DNA of 64,000 nucleotides from Hydrogenophaga sp. GTDB lineage: Bacteria; Pseudomonadota; Gammaproteobacteria; Burkholderiales; Burkholderiaceae_C. Shown here in pieces: positions 19,592 to 27,160 of the stretch. Numbering within the stretch: position 1 is the first letter of the stretch; each line of letters opens with the position of its first letter. Location: contig JAUXNG010000094.1 of the NCBI GenBank assembly GCA_030682835.1, positions 1 through 64,000 of the forward strand, written 5' to 3'. Position numbers and translations under genes: made by a program. Under the pieces are notes generated by a model. It saw only the letters and a program-made list of their open reading frames with translations, searched no databases and was not told the DNA's origin.

Positions 19592-19673
19592 CCGCCGCGC
19601 CGGGCCGCCCCAAGCAAGGCCGCACCCCCTTGGGGGGCAGCGAACCGCGCGAAGCGGGGAGCGTGGGGGTACA
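19592..19673. repeat. Intergenic hairpin-rich repeat element
   Basis: The space between coaD and the ferredoxin gene is filled with short GC palindromes: CCCCC-TT-GGGGG at 19625-19636, CCGC-GCGAA-GCGG near 19645, and the outer pair CACCCCC with GTGGGGG. From memory, similar GGGGGGCAGCGAA-type sequences recur between genes in Comamonadaceae; a copy count was not possible here. It may also end coaD transcription. Confidence 0.5.
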
Positions 19674-19679
19674 CCATGA

Positions 19680-20198
19680 CTAGGCCTGCAGCGGCTGGGG
19701 CTTCAAGTTTGAAGCCACCGATGAATTCACCATCTGCGAGACATCACCCCCCAGGGTGGCGATCTCGCGCACCAGGGTGCTGGAGATGCACTGCAGCTCG
19801 GCCTGCGGCAGCAGGAACACGGTTTCCACCGCCGGGTTGAGCTTGCGGTTCATGGCGCCCATCTGGGCTTCGTAGTCGAAGTCGGTCAGGTTGCGGATGC
19901 CGCGCACCACCGCGCAGGCGCCGTGCGTGCGGCAGAAGTCCATGATCAGGCCGTCGAAAGGCAGCACCCGCACCGTACCCGGCATGCCGGCGGCGGCCTC
20001 GGCCACCATCTCCAGCCGCTGCGCGAGACTGAAACGGGTCTTCTTGTGGTGGGCCACCGCCACCGCAATGATCAGCTCGTCAAACAGCCGCGCCGCGCGA
20101 CGGGCAACGTCTTCATGCCCCAGCGTGACCGGGTCGAAGGTGCCGCTGTATACCGCGATGCGCGGCTGGCCCGCTGGGCGGGAAAGGTCGGAAGTCAT
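19680..20198 (-). CDS. coaD: Phosphopantetheine adenylyltransferase
   Basis: A 172-residue enzyme that catalyses the penultimate step of CoA synthesis (4'-phosphopantetheine plus ATP to dephospho-CoA). The nucleotidyltransferase motif GTFDPVTLGHEDV is near the N-terminus, VRGIRNLTDFDYE in the middle, and the ISSTLVRE loop near the end. It is downstream of rsmD on the same strand (33-base gap), a conserved pair. Confidence 0.96.
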   Translation of the reverse strand: MTSDLSRPAGQPRIAVYSGTFDPVTLGHEDVARRAARLFDELIIAVAVAHHKKTRFSLAQRLEMVAEAAAGMPGTVRVLPFDGLIMDFCRTHGACAVVRGIRNLTDFDYEAQMGAMNRKLNPAVETVFLLPQAELQCISSTLVREIATLGGDVSQMVNSSVASNLKPQPLQA

Positions 20199-20231
20199 GC
20201 CGGGAATTATGCGCGAGGGGTCCGCGGTGGC

Positions 20232-20879
20232 TCAGGCCGCCAGCAATGGCCGCAACAAATGAAAGGCGACCTGACCGGCCTTGCCCTGGCGGTGAAGGGC
20301 CAGGCCCAGTGGTTCAAGATCGGCCTCGGTCCAGGCGCGAGGGGCTTCCAGATAAACGAGTCCGTTGTCGGCAATCGCGGCGCGGGCCGCCGTCAGCGCC
20401 GACAGCACCAGTGCATCGTTCTGCCCCTCGGCAAAAGGCGGGTCCAGAAACACCACATCGAGCCCGCTGCCGGCGCGCTGGCGCAGTGCGGCCACGCCGT
20501 CGCCGCGCTCCACCCGCACCATGTCGGCCTTCAGCCGCGTTTTGACTCGGCTCAATGCCATGAGCAGGCCGGCGTCCTGTTCCACCAGCACCACCTCGGC
20601 CGCGCCGCGTGAGGCAGCTTCGAAGCCGAGGGCTCCCGTACCGGCAAAGGCATCTACGCAGCGCAAGCCCCGCAGGTCCTGCCCGAGCCAGTTGAACAGG
20701 GTTTCGCGCACGCGCGAGGGCGTGGGCCGCAAACCGGCCTGGTCGGCCACCGGCAGGGGTGTGCGCTTCCACAGGCCGCCGATGATGCGGACCTCCTGCG
20801 GTGCGGTGCGGGGCTTGCCCGGCTGGGCAGGCTTGCCGGGTTTGGAGTGGGAAACGGGGTTCGGTGAACGAGGCTTCAT
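20232..20879 (-). CDS. rsmD: 16S rRNA (guanine(966)-N2)-methyltransferase
   Basis: A 215-residue SAM-dependent methyltransferase that modifies G966 of 16S rRNA. The signatures are RPTPSRVRETLFNWLG, the SAM motif DAFAGTGALGFEAASRG, and the catalytic DPPF. The first about 25 residues are a basic, Pro-rich tail. It lies 21 bases after the upstream M16 peptidase gene, so it probably shares that transcript. Confidence 0.94.
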   Translation of the reverse strand: MKPRSPNPVSHSKPGKPAQPGKPRTAPQEVRIIGGLWKRTPLPVADQAGLRPTPSRVRETLFNWLGQDLRGLRCVDAFAGTGALGFEAASRGAAEVVLVEQDAGLLMALSRVKTRLKADMVRVERGDGVAALRQRAGSGLDVVFLDPPFAEGQNDALVLSALTAARAAIADNGLVYLEAPRAWTEADLEPLGLALHRQGKAGQVAFHLLRPLLAA

Positions 20880-20900
20880 GGGGCGAGCTTAAGGCACGGC

Positions 20901-22262
20901 TCAGGGCCGGGCGCCAACCACCACCGTGGCCATGCGATCGGGCTGCAGCACACGGCCAAAGGCGCGCCGGATGTCGGCCACGCTCACGGCCTGCACCTGT
21001 TGCGTCCAGGTGTCCAGGTAGTCCAGCGGCAGGCCATTCCAGGCGATGTTGGCCACGTTGTCCAGCAGCTTGCGGTTGCTGTCGATGCGCAGCGCAAAAC
21101 CGTTGACGAGGAAGTCTTTGGCACCCTGCAGTTCGGCCTCGGTGGGGCCCTGTTCGACGAACTGGCGCACCACGTCGCGCGCCACGCCCACCGCCTGTGC
21201 CGCCTGGTCGGGCCGGGTGGTGAGGCCGAGCTGGAAAGCGCCAGCGTGCAGGCCGGGGGCGAAGTAGCTGTAGACGCTGTAGCTCAGGCCGCGCTTCTCG
21301 CGCACCTCGGTGGTCAGGCGCGACACGAAGCCACCGCCACCCAGGATGTAATTGCCGACGAAGAGCGGAAAGAAGTCGGGGTCGTTGCGCGGCACACCGG
21401 GCTGACCGATCAGCACCTGGGCCTGGGCCGCGTCGAAGGGCAGCTGCACGTCCACCGCACGCGCCAGGGGCAGCACCTGCCCCACCACCGGCAGCGCCTC
21501 GCAGCCGTGGGGCTGCAGCGCCTGCATGAACTGCCCCACGATGCGGTCGGCACGCGCACGGTCTATGGCCCCCACCAGCGTGACCTGCGCGCGGCAGCTG
21601 GCCACATGGCGGCGGTAGAAGGTGCGCACGTCGTTCACCGTGATGCGGTTGAGGGTGGCGGCCACCGGCTCGAAGCCATACGGATGCTCACCGAACACGG
21701 CGCGTGAAAACGCGCGCCCGGCGTGCGTGCCGGGGCGGGTCTCGGCTTCCTGCAACGAGGCCAGCAGGCGCTCGCGTTCGCGCTGCCAGACCCGCTCGGG
21801 CCAGGCGGGTGCGGCCAGCTGGCGCGCGGCCAGCGCCACCGCACGCTCCAGCAGGTCGGGCTCGGTCAGGGTGCGCAGCGAGACGCTGAAACGGTCGTTG
21901 CCGGCCTGGGCACCGAACTGGGCACCCAGGTCCACCCAGGCCTCGCTGAGCTGGTTTTCATCCAGCGCCGGCTGCCCGCCATGGGCGGCCACGCCGGCCG
22001 AGAACAGCTCGGCCGTGGCGCTGGCCAGCCCGGCGCGATCGGCCGGGTCGCGGCGGCTGCCGCCGTCCACATCCAGCTGCACGTCCAGCATGGGGATGGA
22101 CGGACTGGCCACGAGGTACACCCGGGCGCCGCTGGCGTGTGTCCAGTGTTCGATGGGAATGGCGGCCTGGGCGATCTGCCAGGGCAGGACCAGCAGGCTG
22201 AGCGCACAGAACACACGGGCACGGCGTGCCAGACGGGAAGCAAAAACAGGCAGTGGGTGCAT
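20901..22262 (-). CDS. M16-family peptidase-like protein, inactive partner
   Basis: A 453-residue exported protein (signal peptide to about residue 33, ending AQA). It has the two-lobed M16 (pitrilysin/mitochondrial processing peptidase-like) fold but lacks the HxxEH zinc motif; the aligned segment reads SATAELFSAGV. The glycine-rich loop (NYILGGGGFVSRL) is present, as in the non-catalytic alpha subunit type. It lies 8 bases after its catalytic paralogue, so the pair probably forms a periplasmic heterodimer. The natural substrate is unknown. Confidence 0.88.
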   Translation of the reverse strand: MHPLPVFASRLARRARVFCALSLLVLPWQIAQAAIPIEHWTHASGARVYLVASPSIPMLDVQLDVDGGSRRDPADRAGLASATAELFSAGVAAHGGQPALDENQLSEAWVDLGAQFGAQAGNDRFSVSLRTLTEPDLLERAVALAARQLAAPAWPERVWQRERERLLASLQEAETRPGTHAGRAFSRAVFGEHPYGFEPVAATLNRITVNDVRTFYRRHVASCRAQVTLVGAIDRARADRIVGQFMQALQPHGCEALPVVGQVLPLARAVDVQLPFDAAQAQVLIGQPGVPRNDPDFFPLFVGNYILGGGGFVSRLTTEVREKRGLSYSVYSYFAPGLHAGAFQLGLTTRPDQAAQAVGVARDVVRQFVEQGPTEAELQGAKDFLVNGFALRIDSNRKLLDNVANIAWNGLPLDYLDTWTQQVQAVSVADIRRAFGRVLQPDRMATVVVGARP

Positions 22263-22270
22263 GGTGGCTA

Positions 22271-23746
22271 TCAGTGACGCGTCAGGGCGGGGCGCGGTGT
22301 GGCGCCGGCGGGGCTGGTGGCAGCGCGGCGGCTGGGGTCGGGCACCAGCACCGCGGTGTTGAGCTGCTCGTCAGAGAAATAGCGCTGGGCAACCGATTGC
22401 ACCTGCGCGGCGGTCACAGCCTTGAGCTGCGCCATGAGGCGCTCGCCGGTGTCCACGTCCATGCCATTGATCCAGTAGCTGCCCAACTCGCGCGCCTGGT
22501 TGAACACCGAGTCGAGCTTGTAGACCTCGCCCGCGGTCCACTGCGTCTTGACGCGCCGCAGTTCCGCTTCGCTGATGCCTTCGCGAGCGATGCGGGCCAC
22601 CTCGGCCTTCAGCGCCGCGGCGGCGGCATCGGCCGTCACCCCGCGCGCCGGTACGGCGACCAGGGTGAAGACCTGCGGGCCGCGACCATACAGGCCGAAA
22701 GACGCGCCCGCGCTGTCGGCGATGCGCTTGCCGCCCATGCCGCCGCCCTGCACCAGCGACCGGTCCAGCCGAGCACCGCTGTAACCGTCGAGCACGGCCG
22801 ACAGCACGGTCAGCGCCAGCGCGTCCTGGCTGGCGGCGTCGGTCCCGCCGGTCCAGCTGGGGGCCTTGAACGCCAGCGCCACCACCGCCTGCTCGGCCGC
22901 GGCACGAAACTCCATGCGGCGAGGGCCAACCTGTGGGGGCTCTTCGCGCGGCTTGCGGGGCGGCACCGCGCGGGCTGGAATGACGCCGAAATGCCGCTCT
23001 GCCAGGGCGCGAACCTGTTGCACGTCGACATCGCCGGCGATCACCACCGCCGCGTTGGCCGGCGCGTACCAGCGCTGGTAAAACTGGCGCACATCCTCCG
23101 GCGTCATGGCGTCGAGGTCGCTCATCCAGCCGATGATGGGCCGCCGGTAGGGGCTGGCCTGGAAGACCATGGCGTTCATCGCCTCGAACATGCGGGCGCG
23201 GGGCGACTCCTCGGTGCGCTGGCGTCGCTCCTCCTTGATCACCTCGATCTCGCGGCGAAATTCCTCGTCGTCCCACTGGTTGCGGGCGAACCGGTCGGCT
23301 TCCAGCCGCATCACTTCTTCCAGTTTGGCGGCGGGCACCTGCTGGTGGTAGGCCGTGGCGTCGCGGCTCGTGAAGGCGTTCTCGCGCCCGCCCAGGGCCG
23401 CGATGCGGCGCGAGAACTCGCCGGGCTTGAGGTCGGGCGTGCCCTTGAACAGCATGTGTTCCAGCACATGGGCCACGCCGCTGGTGCCGTCCACCTCGTC
23501 GATGGAACCCACCCGCACCCACAGCATGTGCGCCACGGTGGGCGCGCGGCGATCCGGCCGCACGATCAGCGTCATGCCGTTGGACAGCGTGAATTGATGT
23601 GCCTGGTTCTGAGCGGTGCTTTGAGGCGCGGGCGGGGCCTGCACCACGCTGGCCGGCGACTGGGACCATGCCCCTGCGCTGGCCATCGAAAGGGCAAGAA
23701 AGCAGGCGGCGGCGCGTGTGTCAAGCAGGTGCATGGGGCGTTTCAT
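22271..23746 (-). CDS. M16-family zinc metallopeptidase, catalytic partner
   Basis: A 491-residue exported peptidase with a signal peptide to about residue 29. The inverted zinc motif HVLEH is at residues 93-97 (His93, Glu96, His97) and the distal Glu lies about 75 residues later (EVIKEERRQR region). The ATG at 23746 is chosen over an in-frame TTG at 23755. It is divergent from ftsY with only 29 bases between starts, so the promoters overlap. It heads the operon M16-M16-rsmD-coaD. Confidence 0.9.
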   Translation of the reverse strand: MKRPMHLLDTRAAACFLALSMASAGAWSQSPASVVQAPPAPQSTAQNQAHQFTLSNGMTLIVRPDRRAPTVAHMLWVRVGSIDEVDGTSGVAHVLEHMLFKGTPDLKPGEFSRRIAALGGRENAFTSRDATAYHQQVPAAKLEEVMRLEADRFARNQWDDEEFRREIEVIKEERRQRTEESPRARMFEAMNAMVFQASPYRRPIIGWMSDLDAMTPEDVRQFYQRWYAPANAAVVIAGDVDVQQVRALAERHFGVIPARAVPPRKPREEPPQVGPRRMEFRAAAEQAVVALAFKAPSWTGGTDAASQDALALTVLSAVLDGYSGARLDRSLVQGGGMGGKRIADSAGASFGLYGRGPQVFTLVAVPARGVTADAAAAALKAEVARIAREGISEAELRRVKTQWTAGEVYKLDSVFNQARELGSYWINGMDVDTGERLMAQLKAVTAAQVQSVAQRYFSDEQLNTAVLVPDPSRRAATSPAGATPRPALTRH

Positions 23747-23775
23747 AGAATGCAATGGATTCTAGAGATTGAAAA

Positions 23776-24909
23776 ATGTTCTCGTTCTTCCGCAAAAAAG
23801 CCCCTGTTCCCCCTCCAGCGCCTGCTGAACCACCGCCCCCCCCACCGGCGGCGCCCGCCCCTGCGCCTTCACCGCAGCCGGCGTCCCCCGTGGCGCCGGC
23901 CGCCGCGCCCGTTGCGGCACCCCTTGCAAGGCCCGCGGTGACGGTGGCGCCAGCGCCCGCTGCAGCGCCAGTGCCTCCCCCGCCCGCCCCCCTGGAAGAA
24001 GCCGCACCTGCGCGCAAGGGCTGGCTCGACAAGCTCAAGGCCGGCCTGAAGAAGACCGGCTCCAGCATCGCCACCGTGTTCACCGGCACGCAGATCGATG
24101 ACGCGCTGTACGAGGACCTGGAAACGGCGCTGCTGATGGCCGACACCGGCGTGAAAGCCACCGAGCACCTGCTGGCCGACCTCAAACGCCGCGTGAAAGA
24201 ACAGAAGACCACCGACCCGGCGAAGGTGAAGGGCCTGCTGGCCGACGCCATCACCGACCTGCTGGCGCCGCTGCAAAAGGCGCTGGTGATCGGCGAGCAC
24301 AAGCCCACCGTGATCATGGTGGCCGGTGTCAACGGTGCCGGCAAGACCACGTCCATCGGCAAGCTCACCCGCCACCTGGCCAACGAAGGCGCCACCGTGC
24401 TGCTGGCCGCGGCCGACACCTTCCGCGCCGCGGCGCGCGAGCAGCTGGCGGTCTGGGCCGACCGCAACACGGTGGAAATCATCACCCAGCAGGGCGGTGA
24501 TCCGGCCGCGGTGAGTTTCGACGCCGTCACTGCCGGCCGCGCCCGCGGGCGCGACGTGGTGCTGGTCGACACCGCCGGCCGCCTGCCCACACAGCTGCAC
24601 CTGATGGAAGAGCTGCGCAAGATCCGCCGCGTGGTGCAGAAAGCCGACGCCACGGCGCCTCATGAAGTCCTGCTGGTGATCGACGGCAACACCGGGCAGA
24701 ACGCGCTGATGCAGGTGAAGGCGTTTGACGACGCGCTCACGCTCACGGGGCTGGTGATCACCAAGCTCGATGGCACGGCCAAGGGCGGTGTGCTCTGCGC
24801 CATTGCGCGCGAGAAGCCGGTGCCGGTCTACTTCATCGGTGTGGGTGAAAAGCTGGAAGACCTGGAAACCTTCAACGCCCGCGAGTTTGCGCAGGCGCTG
24901 CTGAACTGA
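23776..24909 (+). CDS. ftsY: Signal recognition particle receptor FtsY
   Basis: A 377-residue SRP-receptor GTPase that docks SRP-ribosome complexes at the inner membrane. Residues 9-75 are almost only Pro and Ala, replacing the acidic A domain of E. coli. The N domain starts near residue 82. G1 is GVNGAGKT (184-191), G3 is DTAGR, and G4 is TKLDG. A normal C-terminus ends GVGEKLEDLETFNAREF. The linkage to rsmD and the M16 genes is conserved. Confidence 0.96.
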   Translation: MFSFFRKKAPVPPPAPAEPPPPPPAAPAPAPSPQPASPVAPAAAPVAAPLARPAVTVAPAPAAAPVPPPPAPLEEAAPARKGWLDKLKAGLKKTGSSIATVFTGTQIDDALYEDLETALLMADTGVKATEHLLADLKRRVKEQKTTDPAKVKGLLADAITDLLAPLQKALVIGEHKPTVIMVAGVNGAGKTTSIGKLTRHLANEGATVLLAAADTFRAAAREQLAVWADRNTVEIITQQGGDPAAVSFDAVTAGRARGRDVVLVDTAGRLPTQLHLMEELRKIRRVVQKADATAPHEVLLVIDGNTGQNALMQVKAFDDALTLTGLVITKLDGTAKGGVLCAIAREKPVPVYFIGVGEKLEDLETFNAREFAQALLN

Positions 24910-24935
24910 ACTGACAGGCCAGGCGACCGCGTTGC

Positions 24936-25181
24936 TCAGGCGCCGTCGCGCTCGCTTTGTTGTTCGCTTTCTTGCTCGCTGTAGTGCCGCCACTGCCGCA
25001 TGGCGGTGCGCATGGTCAGCAGCTGGGCCTCGAAATTCGGGCACGCCTTGCACATGGACAGGTGCACGCGCAGCGCCCAGCGCTCGGTCGCACGCAGCGC
25101 GCGGTCTTCGCGGGCGACCATGAGCGCTGCGGCTTCCTTGCAGGAGCGCATCAGCGGCAGGCTTCGAAGCAGAGCGTTCAT
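24936..25181 (-). CDS. Zinc-finger anti-sigma factor (zf-HC2)
   Basis: An 81-residue cytoplasmic protein. Cys14, His40, Cys44 and Cys47 give the H-x3-C-x2-C zinc-binding pattern with an upstream cysteine that is typical of ZAS-type anti-sigma factors. It has no membrane segment. The ATG at 25181 overlaps the stop of the sigma factor gene (ATGA), so the two are translated together and the protein probably binds and inhibits that sigma factor. It may respond to oxidants, as other zinc anti-sigma factors do; this is inference. Confidence 0.8.
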   Translation of the reverse strand: MNALLRSLPLMRSCKEAAALMVAREDRALRATERWALRVHLSMCKACPNFEAQLLTMRTAMRQWRHYSEQESEQQSERDGA

Positions 25182-25753
25182 CGGGCGGCAAACCAGTTCA
25201 GTTCCAGGCACTCGCGCAGACGCAGACGGGCGCGGTGCAGTTGCACATACAGGTTGGTCGGTGTGAGGCCCAGGCCCTTACAGATCTCGTCGCTGGAGAG
25301 TTCCAGCCATTCGCGCATGAGGAACAGCCGGCCCTGCAGGGGTGGCAGCTTGTCGGTGCAAGCCTCGAGAATGGCGAAAAACTGCTGCCGGTTCAGGTCC
25401 TGCTCGGGGTTGCCCCAGTCGGCAGGCGCCTCGGCAAAGTGGCCGTCCGGGCGAAACGCCATGTGATCCAGCGGGTCGGCGCGTTCGTCGTCGCCGGCGG
25501 GGGCCACGCAGACCTCGCGCTGGTGCTGCCGCAGGGCGTCGATGATCTTGTGCTTGAGGATGCCCACCAGCCAGGTCTTGAGCTGCGAGCGGCCCTCAAA
25601 GGCCTGAGGGCGCGCCAGCGCCGCCAGCACCGCTTCGGACACCGCGTCTTCGGCCCAGGCCTCGTTGCGCAACTGCAGCCGGGCGAACTTGAGCAGATAG
25701 CCCCGTTGCTCAGCCACCAGCTGGTCAAACGGAAGGGCGGCAGCGGTGCTCAT
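25178..25753 (-). CDS. ECF-type RNA polymerase sigma factor
   Basis: A 191-residue sigma-70 family protein with region 2 (AEDAVSEAVLAALARP, SQLKTWLVGILKHKIIDALR) and region 4 (LSSDEICKGLGLTPTNLYVQLHRARLRL), and no region 1 or 3. An insert between regions 2 and 4 contains an acidic stretch. The ATG at 25753 is preferred because homology starts soon after it. It lies upstream of, and overlaps, the zinc anti-sigma gene. The target regulon is not evident. Confidence 0.9.
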   Translation of the reverse strand: MSTAAALPFDQLVAEQRGYLLKFARLQLRNEAWAEDAVSEAVLAALARPQAFEGRSQLKTWLVGILKHKIIDALRQHQREVCVAPAGDDERADPLDHMAFRPDGHFAEAPADWGNPEQDLNRQQFFAILEACTDKLPPLQGRLFLMREWLELSSDEICKGLGLTPTNLYVQLHRARLRLRECLELNWFAAR

Positions 25754-25864
25754 GGGTCGCGAGTGTAATGATTTCGGACCAGCGCCGACCAAGGTGTAAA
25801 CCCCGCGTGACCAGCCCGCGCCACCACTGCATTAAGCTCAAACCACTGTCCAGGAGACCCTGCC

Positions 25865-27097
25865 TTGCACCGCTCTTCCCATGCCCTCTCCCGCCGCCAC
25901 TGGCTGCTCGCCGCCGGCGCCACCGCTGCCCACATCACCCTGCCCGCCTGGGCACAGGCGAGCAGCCAGGTCTCCGCGACCTGGCCCGACATTGAACAGG
26001 CCGCGCGCGGCCAGACCGTGCACTTCAACGCCTGGGCCGGCAGCGAGCGCATCAACGCCTACCTGCAGTGGGCCGTCGCCGAATTGAAAGCCTCCCACGG
26101 CGTGACCCTGGTGCATGTGAAGGTGAGCGACGCGGCCGATGTGGTCAAGCGCGTGCGCGCCGAAAAAACAGCCGGCCGCGGGGCTGGCCAGGGCACGGTG
26201 GACCTGATCTGGATCAATGGCGAGAATTTCGCGGCGATGAAGCGCGAGGGCCTGCTGGGGGCCCCCTTCGCGCAGGACCTGCCCCACTTCCGCTACGTGG
26301 ACACGGTGGGCAAGCCCACCACGCTGAGCGACTTCTCCATTCCCACGGACGGCCTGGAAGCGCCCTGGGGCATGGCGCAGCTGACCTTCTTCGCCGATGA
26401 GAAGCGCCTGCCGCGGCCTCCTCAAAGCATGGCCGAGCTGCTGGACCTGGCCCGCCGCCAGCCCGGCCGCGTCACCTACCCGCGCCTGCCCGATTTCCAC
26501 GGCACCACATTTGTGAAGCAGGCCTTGCTGGAAACCGCGCCCGACCCGGCTGCACTGGGCCGGCCGTACACACCAGAGGCCTTTGCCACCCAGACCGCGC
26601 CCCTGTGGCGTTTTCTGGACAGCCTGCATCCGCTGCTGTGGCGCAATGGCCGGCAGTTCCCGCAGAACGCCGCGGCCATCCGACAGATGATGGCCGACGG
26701 CGAACTGCTGATGGCCCTCACCTTCAACCCCAACGAGGCCGCCAACGAGATTGCCGCCCGGCGTCTCAGCCCCACGGTGCAGAGCTGGCAGTTCAAGAAG
26801 GGCAGCATCGGCAACACGCATTTCGTGGCCATTCCCTACAACGCGCCGGCGCGGGCGGGCGCGCAGGTGGTCGCCAACTTCCTTCTGTCACCCCAGGCGC
26901 AGGCCCGCAAGGCCGACATCGCCCACTGGGGCGACCCCACAGTGCTCGATGTGGGCCGCCTGCCGCCCGCCGAGCGCGCCCTGTTCCAGACCGCCGCGCA
27001 GCCCGGCCAGGTGCGCGTGACCGCGCCCGCGCTGCCCGAGCCACACGCCTCGTGGGTGGAGCCGCTGGAACAGGCGTGGACCCGGCGCTTTGTCTGA
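25865..27097 (+). CDS. ynjB: ABC transporter substrate-binding protein, YnjB-like
   Basis: A 410-residue exported solute receptor with an N-terminal twin-arginine-like motif (SRRHWLLAAGATAA) and a cleavage site near WAQA. The sequence VDLIWINGENFAAMK and EAPWGMAQLTFF match YnjB-type receptors in E. coli ynjABCDEF. The start codon is TTG, supported by AGGAG 8 bases upstream; no ATG fits the homology. It heads ynjB-ynjC-ynjD-ynjF. The substrate is unknown. Confidence 0.85.
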   Translation: MHRSSHALSRRHWLLAAGATAAHITLPAWAQASSQVSATWPDIEQAARGQTVHFNAWAGSERINAYLQWAVAELKASHGVTLVHVKVSDAADVVKRVRAEKTAGRGAGQGTVDLIWINGENFAAMKREGLLGAPFAQDLPHFRYVDTVGKPTTLSDFSIPTDGLEAPWGMAQLTFFADEKRLPRPPQSMAELLDLARRQPGRVTYPRLPDFHGTTFVKQALLETAPDPAALGRPYTPEAFATQTAPLWRFLDSLHPLLWRNGRQFPQNAAAIRQMMADGELLMALTFNPNEAANEIAARRLSPTVQSWQFKKGSIGNTHFVAIPYNAPARAGAQVVANFLLSPQAQARKADIAHWGDPTVLDVGRLPPAERALFQTAAQPGQVRVTAPALPEPHASWVEPLEQAWTRRFV

Positions 27098-27160
27098 TCC
27101 GGCACCGCGCAGGCACCCGAGCGCTCTTGCCCCGGGCGTGAGACACCGTCTTCTGGCTGT

